Positions 1-8,867 are shown, counted from the stretch's first letter. The stretch: 64,000 bases of DNA from Actinopolymorpha pittospori (GCF_014873875.1 NZ_JADBEM010000001.1:4650001-4714000), one strand, 5' to 3'. A program made the numbers and translations. Notes: generated from the sequence alone by a model not told the origin.

Positions 1-1
1 A

Positions 2-1006
2 CTCGGCAACACCGGCACCGTCGTCTCCACTCTGTGTCTTGGGACGATGACGTTCGGCAGCGAGAGCGACGAGGCTGTCTCGCACGCGCAACTCGACCGG
101 TTCGTCGAGCGGGGCGGCACGTTCATCGACACCGCCAACGTCTACTCGGGCGGAGTGTCCGAGGAGATCATCGGGCGCTGGCTGGCTGCCCGGCCGGGTG
201 CTCGCGAGCAGGTCGTCCTCGCCACCAAGGGTCGCTTCCACCGCGACGGCAAGGGCAACGAGCTCGGGCTCTCCCGGCTCAGCCTCACCCGCGCGCTCGA
301 CGCGAGCCTGCGCCGTCTCGGCGTGGAGACGATCGACCTCTACCAGGCGCACGCGTGGGACCCGCTGACGCCGATCGAGGAGGCGCTGCGCTTCTTCGAC
401 GACGCCGTACGCGCCGGCAAGATCCACTACGTCGGGGTCAGCAACTTCATCGGCTGGCAGCTGCAGAAGGCCGCCCTGCTCACCCAGCACCTCGGCCTCG
501 CCCCGATCGTCACCCTGCAGCCGCAGTACAACCTGCTGCAGCGCAGCATCGAACTCGAGCTCACCGAGGTCTGCCAGAACGAGGGCATCGGCATCCTGCC
601 GTGGTCCCCGCTCGCCGGCGGTTGGCTCACCGGCAAGTACCAGCGTGACTCGGTGCCGACCGGCGCCACCCGGCTCGGTGAGAACCCCGAGCGCGGCATG
701 GAGGGCTACGCCCGCCGCAACGCCGAGGAGCGCACCTGGCGGGTGATCGACGCCGTACGCAAGGTCGCCGACGGCCGCGGTGTCTCGATGGCGCAGGTCG
801 CGCTCGCGTGGCTGGCCGACCGTCCCGCAGTGACCTCGGTCATCCTCGGCGCGCGCACCATCGCCCAGCTCGACGACAACCTCGGCGCGGCCGGCCTCCA
901 CCTGTCGGCGGAGGAGACGGCCCTGCTGACCGAGGCGAGCGAGCTGATCGTCGACGACTACCCGTACGGCAAGCCGGGCGTCAACCAGCGCGGCCGGAAG
1001 CTGTAG
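2..1006 (+). CDS. aldo/keto reductase (5' end outside window)
   Basis: NAD(P)H-dependent oxidoreductase of the aldo/keto reductase superfamily, expected to be cytosolic and to reduce aldehydes or ketones; the substrate cannot be told from sequence. The reading frame is open from the first bases of the window (LGNTGTVVSTLCLGTMTFG), the usual strand 1 and loop of these TIM barrels, so the true start codon lies just outside. The catalytic set is visible: Asp and Tyr in FIDTANVYSGG, Lys in LATKGRF and His in YQAHAWD. A cofactor-binding region follows near the C terminus (SVILGARTIAQLDDNLGA). The 334 visible codons are close to full family length. It ends 18 bp before the convergent nucleoside phosphorylase gene. 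Family assignment is firm; specific function is not. Confidence 0.93.
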   Translation, partial: LGNTGTVVSTLCLGTMTFGSESDEAVSHAQLDRFVERGGTFIDTANVYSGGVSEEIIGRWLAARPGAREQVVLATKGRFHRDGKGNELGLSRLSLTRALDASLRRLGVETIDLYQAHAWDPLTPIEEALRFFDDAVRAGKIHYVGVSNFIGWQLQKAALLTQHLGLAPIVTLQPQYNLLQRSIELELTEVCQNEGIGILPWSPLAGGWLTGKYQRDSVPTGATRLGENPERGMEGYARRNAEERTWRVIDAVRKVADGRGVSMAQVALAWLADRPAVTSVILGARTIAQLDDNLGAAGLHLSAEETALLTEASELIVDDYPYGKPGVNQRGRKL

Positions 1007-1024
1007 GCCGGCGAGCCCTCCGGC

Positions 1025-1831
1025 TCACAGACCGGCGAGGACCGAGCCGAGCAGGCCGCCCATGCGGGTGGCGGCGGCCTGCCCGGCGGCCAGCACCTCG
1101 GCGTGGTCGAGTGGCTCGCCGGTCATTCCGGCCGCGAGGTTGGTGACGAGCGACAGCCCGAGCACCTCCGCGCCACCCTCGCGGGCGGCGATCGCCTCCA
1201 GGGTCGTCGACATCCCCACCAGGTCGGCGCCGATCGTCCGCAGGTAGCGGATCTCCGCGGGCGTCTCGTAGTGCGGACCGGGCAGTTGGGCGTAGACGCC
1301 CTCCTCGAGGCTGGGGTCGACCTCGCGGCACAGCGCGCGCAGGCGTGCGGAGTACAGGTCGGTGAGGTCGACGAACCGTGCACCCGCCAGCGGTGAGGTG
1401 GCGGTGAGGTTCAGGTGGTCGCTGATCAGGACGGGAGTGCCGGGGGCCCACTGCTCGCGCAGGCCGCCGCACCCGTTGGTGAGGACGACGTAGCGGCATC
1501 CGGCGGCGATCGCGGTGCGGATGCCGTGGACGACGGCGGCAACGCCGTGCCCCTCGTAGAGATGGGTCCGCCCGAGGAAGATCAGTGCCTGCAGGTCACC
1601 GGTGCGGACGCTGCGGAGCAGCCCGCCGTGTCCGGCGGCACTGGGGGGCGCGAAGCCAGGCAGCTTGGTGAACGCCACCTCACTCACGGTTTCGCCGACC
1701 ATGTCGGCGGCAGGGCTCCAGCCGGAGCCGAGCACGACAGCCACGTCGTGCCGGGGTACGCCGGTGAGTTCGACCAGCCGGTCCGCGGCGCTGCGGGCGG
1801 CGGCGTAAGGGTCGTATCGCACGTCGGTCAC
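1025..1831 (-). CDS. punA: purine nucleoside phosphorylase (trimeric type)
   Basis: Cleaves purine (deoxy)nucleosides with phosphate to free base and (deoxy)ribose-1-phosphate, for purine salvage in the cytosol. Low-molecular-mass trimeric PNP features are all present: phosphate loop GSGW near residue 35, GPHYETPAEIR with Glu189, GMSTT near 206, and VTNLAAG with Asn231. This Glu/Asn pair marks enzymes specific for 6-oxopurines. I start at GTG 1831, giving 268 residues, the length I recall for the mycobacterial enzyme, and placing TAGGGT eight nt upstream (leaderless). A longer in-frame TTG start at 1855 is possible but less likely. It is transcribed toward the aldo/keto reductase gene. Confidence 0.93.
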   Translation of the reverse strand: MTDVRYDPYAAARSAADRLVELTGVPRHDVAVVLGSGWSPAADMVGETVSEVAFTKLPGFAPPSAAGHGGLLRSVRTGDLQALIFLGRTHLYEGHGVAAVVHGIRTAIAAGCRYVVLTNGCGGLREQWAPGTPVLISDHLNLTATSPLAGARFVDLTDLYSARLRALCREVDPSLEEGVYAQLPGPHYETPAEIRYLRTIGADLVGMSTTLEAIAAREGGAEVLGLSLVTNLAAGMTGEPLDHAEVLAAGQAAATRMGGLLGSVLAGL

Positions 1832-1839
1832 GACACGGG

Positions 1840-1845
1840 ACCCTA
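1840..1845 (-). promoter_or_regulatory. -10 element of leaderless punA promoter
   Basis: TAGGGT (minus strand) lies 8 nt before the GTG at 1831, with no Shine-Dalgarno between. It supports the shorter PNP start. Confidence 0.5.
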
Positions 1846-1913
1846 GGGCAGCCAAGGGTCCCCCGCACCAGGGCCCTCTGGCCCCAATGGCGTGTCGCCC
1901 GTGTTCGGCGGGC

Positions 1914-3011
1914 TCAGAGCCAGCCGAGTTCCTTCGCCCGCCAGCCCAGCTGGAGGCGCGAGCGGGCGCCCGCCGCGATCATCAGGTGCTGGACGCGGCG
2001 GACGACGGTGCGTCGACTGACCCGCAGGCGTACGGCCGCAGCCTCGTCGGTCAGCCCGGCGACCAGCAGCGAGAGCAACGACCGGTCGAGCTCGGTCAGC
2101 TCACCCGGCGCGCCCACCTCACCCGCCGCGGTGACCACGAGCGGGCTGGCCGCCGTCCACACGCTGTCGAACAACGCGATCAGCGCCTCGAGCAGCCCGC
2201 ACGGGTGGACGAGCACGGCGGTGTCCTGGGCGGTGTCCTGGACGGGGTCCCGCGCGGCGTTCTGGGCGGGGTCGCCCAGGGTGTCCCCGGCCCAGTCGTG
2301 AGCACCGTCCCGGCTCCTTGGTGACAGGGAGAGAGGCAGCAGGGCGAGTGCGTGGTCGGCGACGGCGAGCTTCGTCGGCACGGTCGCCGCGAGCCGCGCC
2401 TGCTCGCCGGCCGCCAGGTGCTGCGCGATGGACCTGATCAGGTCCGGTGTGGCCAGCGCCTCCTCGGCGTACACACCCCGGTAGGCGACGCCTGCGGCCA
2501 GTTGGCTGAGTTCGACCTCGTTGATCCCGCCCTCGGCGGCGTAGGGCGGGGCGTCGAGGACCCGCACCTCGCTGCGCGCCGCGCGCTGCACCTGGGCGAA
2601 CGCGTGCTGGACCGCGGCTCGTCCCTGCACGATCTCGATGAGTTCCTCGGTACGCCGCTGCGTGGGTTCGGGCCGGGCCAGCGCCGCGAGCAGGGGCACG
2701 TCGTCGCGTACCTTCGCCAGCTCGGACTGCCGGCGTTCGATCAGCTGCTCGACCGCCACGTGCGGAGGAACCGGGACGTAGGCCTCGTGCGGGGCCGGCG
2801 TGCGGTGGGCGAGCCCCTTGCGTTGGAGTTCGGCGACGACCTGGGCGGCACGCGGGCGGCCCAGGCCGAGCCGCGCCACCAGGGTGCGAAGGGTGGCGGG
2901 TCCCTCGCGCAGGAGCGAGACGTAGGCCTGCTCCTCCTCAGCCGTCACCCCCGTGGCGCTGAGGACGCCGCCGTCCATCCGCTCGTCGGTCAGAGGCCGA
3001 CGCTGCGGCAC
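1914..3011 (-). CDS. TrmB-like/LuxR-type HTH transcriptional regulator
   Basis: DNA-binding regulator with two predicted helix-turn-helix regions. The first ~75 residues resemble the TrmB/MarR-type winged helix (AYVSLLREGPATLRTLVARL). A middle region of ~200 residues resembles the phospholipase D-like effector part of this family. The last ~65 residues form a LuxR-type HTH (LLSLLVAGLTDEAAAVRLRV, then SRRTVVRRVQHLM). A spacer near residues 235-260 is rich in Asp/Ala/Gln repeats (DPAQNAARDPVQDTAQDTA). The GTG start at 3011 overlaps the end of the upstream cyclotransferase gene by 22 bp. ATG 2978 would avoid the overlap and keep all domains, so the start is uncertain. The two are probably co-transcribed. 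The signal sensed is unknown. Confidence 0.8.
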   Translation of the reverse strand: MPQRRPLTDERMDGGVLSATGVTAEEEQAYVSLLREGPATLRTLVARLGLGRPRAAQVVAELQRKGLAHRTPAPHEAYVPVPPHVAVEQLIERRQSELAKVRDDVPLLAALARPEPTQRRTEELIEIVQGRAAVQHAFAQVQRAARSEVRVLDAPPYAAEGGINEVELSQLAAGVAYRGVYAEEALATPDLIRSIAQHLAAGEQARLAATVPTKLAVADHALALLPLSLSPRSRDGAHDWAGDTLGDPAQNAARDPVQDTAQDTAVLVHPCGLLEALIALFDSVWTAASPLVVTAAGEVGAPGELTELDRSLLSLLVAGLTDEAAAVRLRVSRRTVVRRVQHLMIAAGARSRLQLGWRAKELGWL

Positions 3012-3442
3012 GGACGACGGCGAAGCTCGGCGGAGTAGTCGTCGGGAGCCCCCGCGGAGTCGGCGGCCTCGGCCAGGATCCCGAGGTAGCGCGCCGACGG
3101 CAGGCCTCCCTCGAAGGCGTCGAGGACATAGGTAGTCGCAGCTACGTCACCGTCGAGGGTCTGTACGCGGATCCGTACCTTGCGATAGAGCCTGAGGTTG
3201 ACGCCCTCCCACTCGTCGAGCTTCGTCTCGTCGGCGTCGGCGACGTCGTACAGCGCCACGAAGACCTGGGACTTCGGGTCCTCGACGACTGTGGGCAGCG
3301 CGCCCTCCCAGCCGTGATCCTCACCGCCGAACGTCAGCCGCCAGCCAACCAGCCAGCCGGTGCCGCGCAGGGGCGAGTGGGGGCAGCGATCAGCCATCTC
3401 GCGGGGGCTGAGATTGGATGCGTAGGCGGCGTACAAGGTCAC
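2990..3442 (-). CDS. gamma-glutamylcyclotransferase family protein
   Basis: Small (150 residues) protein with the GGCT fold, which in characterised members converts gamma-glutamyl amino acids or related gamma-glutamylamines to 5-oxoproline. The N-terminal strand and loop LYAAYASNL match the substrate-binding YGSN-type motif. The Glu in KLDEWEGVN, about residue 80, is the likely catalytic acid. The GTG start at 3442 has TACCCT 8 nt upstream and no ribosome binding site, so it looks leaderless. The gene is divergent from lpdA (53 bp between starts), and its end overlaps the downstream regulator. In actinomycetes the true substrate of these small proteins is often unknown. Confidence 0.85.
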   Translation of the reverse strand: MTLYAAYASNLSPREMADRCPHSPLRGTGWLVGWRLTFGGEDHGWEGALPTVVEDPKSQVFVALYDVADADETKLDEWEGVNLRLYRKVRIRVQTLDGDVAATTYVLDAFEGGLPSARYLGILAEAADSAGAPDDYSAELRRRPCRSVGL

Positions 3443-3450
3443 GGATTCCG

Positions 3451-3456
3451 AGGGTA
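3451..3456 (-). promoter_or_regulatory. -10 element of leaderless GGCT-family gene
   Basis: TACCCT (minus strand), 8 nt before the GTG at 3442. It lies within the 52-bp divergent promoter region shared with lpdA. Confidence 0.5.
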
Positions 3457-3494
3457 CCGGGCACGCGGAACGGCGTGGGGGAGAATAGGACCCC

Positions 3495-4901
3495 GTGACT
3501 CGTGTCGTGATCGTCGGAGGAGGCCCCGGCGGCTATGAAGCCGCCCTGGTGGCCGCCCAACTTGGTGCCGAAGTATGCGTCGTCGACCGGGACGGACTGG
3601 GCGGATCCGCCGTCCTCACCGACTGCGTACCCAGCAAGACCCTGGTGGCGACCGCGGAGGTCATCGCCGGAGTTCGTGACTCGGGCGAACTCGGCGTCCG
3701 GATTGGGCGGTCATCGCCTGATCTGGGCGACGTGAGCGTCGAGATCGCGAAGGTCAACGCCCGGGTCAAAGCCCTCGCCAGAGTGCATTCGGAAGACATC
3801 GGACGCAGCCTGGAGCGGGAGGGCGTCCAGGTTCTGCGCGGAGCCGGCCGGCTGGCCGGCGCCGACCGGGTGGTGGCGACCCTGGACAGCGGCGAGACGC
3901 GGGAACTCCCGGCCGACGTCGTACTCCTCGCGACGGGCGCCCATCCACGCACGCTTCCCGACGCCGAGCCCGACGGCGAGCGCATCCTCACCTGGGAGCA
4001 GGTCTACGACCTCGACGAGCTGCCCGAACGCCTGATCGTCGTGGGTTCTGGGGTGACCGGCGCGGAGTTCGCCGGCGCCTACAACGCACTGGGCTCCGAC
4101 GTGGTGTTGGTGTCGAGCCGCGACCTGGTTCTGCCGACCGAGGACGCCGACGCCGCGACGGTGATCGAGGAGGTGTTCACCCGCCGGGGGATGACGGTGT
4201 TGTCCCGCTCGCGCGCGCAGACGATCAAGCGCCGCGGTGAGGGTGTGGTGGTGACGCTGACCGATGGTCGGGTGGTCGAAGGGTCGCACTGCCTGCTCGC
4301 CGTCGGGTCCATCCCCAACACCACCGGGCTCGGACTCGAGACCGCCGGGGTTCACACCGACGACCGTGGCTTCATCGAGGTGGACAAGGTCTCGCGGACG
4401 ACCGCGCGTGGTGTCTACGCCGCAGGTGACTGCACCGGAGTCCTGATGCTCGCCTCCGTCGCGGCCATGCAGGGACGCATCGCGATGGCGCACGCGCTGG
4501 GCGACGCGGTCCAGCCGCTGGATCTCGAGGAGGTGGCGGCCACCGTCTTCACCGCGCCGGAGATCGCGACCGTCGGCTGGTCCCAGAAGGACGTGGACAG
4601 TGGCCGGGTCCAGGCGGTGGGCATCAAGTTGCCGCTCGCCCGCAACGCGCGGGCCAAGATGCAGGGGATCCACGACGGGTTCGTCAAGCTCATGTGCCGT
4701 CCGGGCACCGGCATCATCGTGGGCGGTGTCGTGGTGGCGCCGCACGCGAGCGAGTTGATCCAGCCGGTCGCGCTCGCCGTCTCGGGGCGGCTCACGGTCG
4801 ACCAGATGGCGCACGCGTTCACCGTCTATCCCTCGCTCAGCGGGTCCATCGCCGAGGCCGCGCGGCGCCTCCACCTGCGGGGCCAGACCGGAGCCACCTG
4901 A
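3495..4901 (+). CDS. lpdA: NAD(P)H-quinone reductase of the LpdA type
   Basis: FAD flavoenzyme of the pyridine nucleotide-disulfide oxidoreductase family, 468 residues. The Rossmann motif VIVGGGPGGYEAA sits at residues 5-17, a second nucleotide-binding motif in VVGSGVTGAEFAG near 180, the FAD motif VYAAGDC near 315, and the dimerisation domain at the C terminus. The redox site reads GGSAVLTDCVPSK: the first Cys of the dihydrolipoamide dehydrogenase CxxxxC pair is Ala, leaving only Cys44. The same layout is what I recall for M. tuberculosis LpdA (Rv3303c), which reduces quinones rather than lipoamide. GTG start with AGGA five nt upstream. It is a singleton divergent from the cyclotransferase gene. 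Confidence 0.92.
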   Translation: MTRVVIVGGGPGGYEAALVAAQLGAEVCVVDRDGLGGSAVLTDCVPSKTLVATAEVIAGVRDSGELGVRIGRSSPDLGDVSVEIAKVNARVKALARVHSEDIGRSLEREGVQVLRGAGRLAGADRVVATLDSGETRELPADVVLLATGAHPRTLPDAEPDGERILTWEQVYDLDELPERLIVVGSGVTGAEFAGAYNALGSDVVLVSSRDLVLPTEDADAATVIEEVFTRRGMTVLSRSRAQTIKRRGEGVVVTLTDGRVVEGSHCLLAVGSIPNTTGLGLETAGVHTDDRGFIEVDKVSRTTARGVYAAGDCTGVLMLASVAAMQGRIAMAHALGDAVQPLDLEEVAATVFTAPEIATVGWSQKDVDSGRVQAVGIKLPLARNARAKMQGIHDGFVKLMCRPGTGIIVGGVVVAPHASELIQPVALAVSGRLTVDQMAHAFTVYPSLSGSIAEAARRLHLRGQTGAT

Positions 4902-5045
4902 CCGGTGGCCGCGGCGCTGGGGCACCGGCGCGCTGGAATTGTTCCGGAATTACTCCAGGAAACGTCGGTGGTCCGGAGTGGGGAAAGGATCAATCGGAGC
5001 CTCGACGAAAAGGTTTTCGAGACTCACCTAGTTGAAATACATACG

Positions 5046-5078
5046 ACCAGGCCGAGTCGTCGAACGACCCGGCCTGGT
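5046..5078. terminator. bidirectional hairpin between lpdA and the SPW gene
   Basis: Inverted repeat: 15-nt arms 5046-5060 and 5064-5078 around the loop CGA, with one A/C mismatch. It is the only strong stem between the convergent lpdA and SPW-repeat genes, so it could end transcription from both sides. There is no long U tract, which is usual in GC-rich genomes. Confidence 0.75.
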
Positions 5079-5089
5079 ATTTCAGGGGA

Positions 5090-5548
5090 TTATCGGTTCA
5101 TTCGATCTTCAGCTTCACGGGCGTTCCGGCGCATCAATCCAAAGCCGACCACCGCAAGGCTGAGCAGGAGCATCACAGCGCCACCGAGAACGTTGCACAA
5201 GATGACTCGCAGGCTGGTGTGCGGCGCGGTGTCGACCACCCATGGAGCGATGATCGTCCACACCCCAAGCAGCGGAACGACCCAGCTGAGGCCATGCGTC
5301 GAGCGGAACGACGACGCGAAGCCCAGCGCCAGGACAACTGCCGTCAAACCGACCACCAGGTTGACGATCGGCAGGTTCGCCGACCCGGGGTAACCCGCGA
5401 TCCACGGCGAGAGCGCAACGAAGAGCCCGGCCAGGACGGTCAGGCCGGTCCCGAGCTGCAGGGCTGGTTTGTGCTGAATTCTTTCGTAGCGTCCCCGCAT
5501 TTCGGCTATGTCAGGGTGCTCCTCGATCGGGAGCCGCTGAGACGACAT
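5090..5548 (-). CDS. SPW-repeat integral membrane protein
   Basis: Protein of 152 residues with four predicted membrane helices, arranged as two copies of a hairpin that each begin with an S/A-P-W motif: ALSPWIAGY near residue 50 and IIAPWVVDT near 105. This is the signature of the SPW-repeat family found in actinobacteria and some archaea, whose function is unknown. I start at ATG 5548 because GGGAGG lies 6 nt upstream; an upstream in-frame ATG lacks such a site. The N-terminal ~35 residues are cytosolic and charged. It is probably monocistronic, ending at the hairpin just downstream. Confidence 0.85.
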   Translation of the reverse strand: MSSQRLPIEEHPDIAEMRGRYERIQHKPALQLGTGLTVLAGLFVALSPWIAGYPGSANLPIVNLVVGLTAVVLALGFASSFRSTHGLSWVVPLLGVWTIIAPWVVDTAPHTSLRVILCNVLGGAVMLLLSLAVVGFGLMRRNAREAEDRMNR

Positions 5549-5684
5549 TCGAATTCCTCCCATCAGGGCCATTCAGCCGTTCAGAGGGCCCAGTTAAACC
5601 CCTCTTCACTCGCCGATAACTCCGACGGGGCTATTCCTATGCCCGTCCCGAGTATTAACGGGGGATCCTTTTTGAATGACAATT

Positions 5685-5725
5685 AAAGGCCCTTCGCCGT
5701 CTTGACAGAACAGCGAAGGGCCTTT
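5685..5725 (-). terminator. hairpin terminator downstream of the Gly/Asp-tail gene
   Basis: Perfect 13-bp stem (5685-5697 with 5713-5725) around a 15-nt loop, 90 bp past the stop codon at 5815. In the minus direction the stem ends in Us from the AAAGG arm and is followed by AATT. It could also act on transcription from the other side. Confidence 0.75.
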
Positions 5726-5814
5726 GGTGCTCTAACGGACGGCATGTCCGGGATGGACGCTCGGGGTTTGGTCAGGCGTTGGGGTGAGGAGGTGGGCCTG
5801 GAACCAGGCGGGAA

Positions 5815-6642
5815 TCAGAAGCCGAAGTCGCCGCCGCCGAAGTCTCCGCCGCCGTCGCCGAAGTCTCCGCCGTCGCCACCGTCACCACCATCGCCGCCGC
5901 CGTCGCCACCGTCACCGCCGTCGCCCCCATCGCCCCCATCGCCGCCGTCACCGTCGCCGTAGCCGCCGTCGCCGTAGCCGCCCCACATGCCGCCCATCAT
6001 GGAGCCCATGAGGAACGCGGGAAGCAGGCCCGAGGTGGCGAAGCCGGCGAAGTAGCCCTGCATCCAGGGCGCGTAGGCCGGGCCGCCCTGCCAGTAGGGA
6101 ACCCGCTCGCCGTCGACCATGACCTTGCGGATGTCGGGCTCGGCGCCGGCCTTGACGCGCTCGGCGTCCGCGGCGCAGACGGGGACCGTGCGGTAGGCGC
6201 CGCCGCCGGGTGCCCACTCGACGTCCTCGGTGGAGGGTCCGTGCTGGGGGTTGAAGAAGCACGGTGGGCGTCGCTGCGGGAGCGGCTCGCCCTTGATCCG
6301 GGCGCGCACGCACGCCACGGCGTACTTGCCGTCCTCGAGGATGGACGTGATGTGCTTGATGTCTTCGGGCCGCTGGGCGCTGTCGAGGGCCTTCTTGGCC
6401 GTGTCGTACTCGTCCAGGGCGCGTTCGTAGTCCTGACGCGTCGCCTCGTCCAGGTCGTGGCCGGCCACGTCGGTGTCGAGTCGCTGAAGCTCTTCGCCGA
6501 ACTTCGTGACGTCCTCGGCAGCGAAGGACTTGACCTTGGCCAGGTCGGCCTCTTCAAGCTCGCGGCGTCGCGTATTGGCACGCCGGTTGGCGACGAACGC
6601 CACGATCCCGACGATGACGACAACAATGAGTAGGAATTCCAC
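5815..6642 (-). CDS. membrane-anchored protein with Gly/Asp repeat tail, function unknown
   Basis: I do not recognise a characterised family. The product has 275 residues. An N-terminal membrane helix (about 2-19) is followed by a charged, probably coiled-coil stretch (25-110). A middle section has three Cys (ACVRAR, PPCFFNPQHGP, VPVCAAD), and a hydrophobic Met/Gly-rich patch (LLPAFLMGSMMGGMWGGYG) lies near 215. The last ~55 residues are almost pure GGD repeats that end in an aromatic-rich GGGDFGGGDFGF. The start is GTG 6642 with GGGAGG 7-8 nt upstream. The tail is encoded by an imperfect 9-nt repeat between about 5820 and 5965. It is bounded by its own terminator and is probably monocistronic. 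Confidence 0.8.
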   Translation of the reverse strand: MEFLLIVVVIVGIVAFVANRRANTRRRELEEADLAKVKSFAAEDVTKFGEELQRLDTDVAGHDLDEATRQDYERALDEYDTAKKALDSAQRPEDIKHITSILEDGKYAVACVRARIKGEPLPQRRPPCFFNPQHGPSTEDVEWAPGGGAYRTVPVCAADAERVKAGAEPDIRKVMVDGERVPYWQGGPAYAPWMQGYFAGFATSGLLPAFLMGSMMGGMWGGYGDGGYGDGDGGDGGDGGDGGDGGDGGGDGGDGGDGGDFGDGGGDFGGGDFGF

Positions 6643-6955
6643 GGTCGGCCTCCCTTAGCCTGCCCCTAGCGTAGGGGACGCTTGAGCACCAACGGCTTGT
6701 TCCCCGTCTCGGAAAAGAGCAGGACTTTCGGACATAACGGGTCCGGGCGAGTTCGCTCCGTCGCCGACCGGCTCCCGGGGTTGCGTGATCATGATCGTGG
6801 TCCTGAAGACGGGTGGTGCTCGTGTGACCGTCCGTCCTCATGGTAGGCACGCAGCGCGCATCCCGCGCCGGGGCGACCCGGTCCCTCGGGCGTGGCGTGG
6901 AGTCAGTCAGAGCCGGGCGCCGTGACCGCCGGCACAGTGCAGGCCCAGGCGGTCC
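6643..6955. other. intergenic region without a recognisable gene
   Basis: 313 bp between the accA gene end and the start of the Gly/Asp-tail gene. The only structure I see is a perfect 10-bp palindrome GATCATGATC at 6787-6796. No coding frame here has convincing codon bias or a start signal. It must hold the promoter for the minus-strand gene starting at 6642. Confidence 0.5.
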
Positions 6956-8719
6956 TCAGTCCTTGATCTCGCAGAGCACCGCGCCTGCGGTCACGGTGGT
7001 GCCGACCTGCGCGGTCAGGGCCGCGATCGTGCCGGCCTTGTGCGCGTTGACCGGCTGCTCCATCTTCATCGCCTCGAGGACCACCACCAGGTCGCCCGCC
7101 TCGACGGCCTGTCCCTCCTCGACGGCCACCTTGACCAGGGTGCCCTGCATCGGTGAGGTGAGGCTGTCACCCGAGGCGGTCGTACCCGCCTTGCTGGCGC
7201 CACCGCGTCGCGGCGGCTTGCGGGTGCCGGAGTTCGACCCCGACGAGGAGGTGCCGAGGCCGGCGGGCAGGACGACCTCCAGCCGCTTGCCGTCGACCTC
7301 CACCGTGATGCGTTCGCGTTCGGGCGCCTCGGCGGTCGCGAGGTTGCCGTCGTACGGCGGGATCGTGTTGTCGAACTCCGTCTCGATCCAGCGGGTGTGC
7401 ACGCCGAAGGACCCACCCGAGGCGGTGAACGCCGGCGAGTCCACCACCGCGCGGTGGAACGGGAGAACCGTCGGCATCCCCTCGACGACGAACTCCGCGA
7501 GCGCCCGACGCGCACGGTCGAGCGCCTGCTCCCGGTCGCGGCCGGTGACGACCAGCTTGGCGATCAGGGAGTCGAAGGCGCCGGGCACGGTCTCGCCCTG
7601 GTCGTATCCGCCGTCGACGCGTACGCCGGGACCCGACGGGGCGTGCCAGCGGGTCAGCGTGCCGGGGGCCGGGAGGAAGTTGCGGCCCGCGTCCTCGGCG
7701 TTGATCCGGAACTCGATCGAGTGGCCACGAAGCTCGGGGTCGTCGTAGCCGAGCGCCTCACCGGCGGCGATCCGGAACTGCTCGCGGACGAGGTCCAGGC
7801 CGGTGACCTCCTCCGACACCGGGTGCTCGACCTGCAGCCGGGTGTTGACCTCGAGGAAGCTGATCGTTTCGTCCTGGCCGACGAGGAACTCGCAGGTGCC
7901 GGCTCCGACGTAGCCCGCCTCGCGGAGGATCGCCTTGCTGGCGGTGTAGAGCGTCTGGAGTTGTGCGGTGGAGAGGTACGGCGCGGGGGCCTCCTCCACG
8001 AGCTTTTGGTGGCGCCGCTGCAGCGAGCAGTCGCGGGTCGACACCACGACGACCTGGCCGTGCTCGTCGGCGAGGCACTGGGTCTCGACGTGGCGGGGAC
8101 GGTCGAGGTAGCGCTCGACGAAGCACTCGCCGCGGCCGAACGCCGCGACCGCCTCGCGGACCGCCGAGTCGAAGAGTTCGGGGATCTCCTCCAGGGTGCG
8201 GGCGACCTTCAGGCCGCGGCCACCGCCGCCGTACGCCGCCTTGATCGCGACGGGCAGGCCGTGCTCCTGGGCGAACGCGACCACCTCGTCGGCGTTGGCG
8301 ACGGGGTCGGGAGTGCCCGGGACGAGCGGAGCGCCGACCTTCTGCGCGATGTGGCGGGCCTTGACCTTGTCGCCGAGGGCGTCGATCGCCGGAGGCGGTG
8401 GGCCGATCCAGGTGAGACCGGCCTGGGACACCGCCTCGGCGAAGGCGGAGTTCTCGGCCAGGAAGCCGTAGCCCGGGTGCACCGCGTCCGCCCCGCTACG
8501 GCGGGCGACGTCGAGGAGCTTGTCGATAGCGAGGTAGCTCTCACCCGGCGTGCTGCCGCCCAGCGCGTACGCCTCGTCGGCGATCCGGACGTGCAACGCG
8601 TCCCGGTCGGGGTCGGCGTACACCGCGACACTCCCGAGGCCGGCGTCACGACACGCCCTCGCGATGCGCACGGCGATCTCCCCGCGGTTGGCGATGAGCA
8701 CCTTGCTGATGGTCGACAC
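6956..8719 (-). CDS. accA3: acyl-CoA carboxylase alpha chain (biotin carboxylase + BCCP)
   Basis: Carboxylates its own biotin with ATP and bicarbonate, then hands the carboxyl group to beta subunits such as AccD5 to make malonyl-CoA or methylmalonyl-CoA. 587 residues: biotin carboxylase N domain from VLIANRGEIAVR near residue 6, ATP-grasp with the Gly-rich loop AYGGGGRGLK near 160, the active-site stretch LEVNTRLQVEHPVSEE near 285, then the C-terminal biotin domain with the biotinyl Lys552 in EAMKMEQ. I start at GTG 8719, which has a strong GGAGGGAGGA site upstream. The frame stays open further upstream but only with poorly biased sequence. BirA at 42254 would load the biotin, and the beta and epsilon subunits are at 35602-37638. 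Confidence 0.95.
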   Translation of the reverse strand: MSTISKVLIANRGEIAVRIARACRDAGLGSVAVYADPDRDALHVRIADEAYALGGSTPGESYLAIDKLLDVARRSGADAVHPGYGFLAENSAFAEAVSQAGLTWIGPPPPAIDALGDKVKARHIAQKVGAPLVPGTPDPVANADEVVAFAQEHGLPVAIKAAYGGGGRGLKVARTLEEIPELFDSAVREAVAAFGRGECFVERYLDRPRHVETQCLADEHGQVVVVSTRDCSLQRRHQKLVEEAPAPYLSTAQLQTLYTASKAILREAGYVGAGTCEFLVGQDETISFLEVNTRLQVEHPVSEEVTGLDLVREQFRIAAGEALGYDDPELRGHSIEFRINAEDAGRNFLPAPGTLTRWHAPSGPGVRVDGGYDQGETVPGAFDSLIAKLVVTGRDREQALDRARRALAEFVVEGMPTVLPFHRAVVDSPAFTASGGSFGVHTRWIETEFDNTIPPYDGNLATAEAPERERITVEVDGKRLEVVLPAGLGTSSSGSNSGTRKPPRRGGASKAGTTASGDSLTSPMQGTLVKVAVEEGQAVEAGDLVVVLEAMKMEQPVNAHKAGTIAALTAQVGTTVTAGAVLCEIKD

Positions 8720-8867
8720 CCTGTGGTCCTCCCTCCGAAGGGCGCGGTCTGGCGGAAACGGTCGCCGCCGTCGCCCTGTCCCGCGACCTCCTAGCTTCAC
8801 GGAGTCTAGAACCCCCACTCGCGGGTGCGTCCGGTCGCGGCCCGTTGCGACGGCGGAGCGGACGTGA

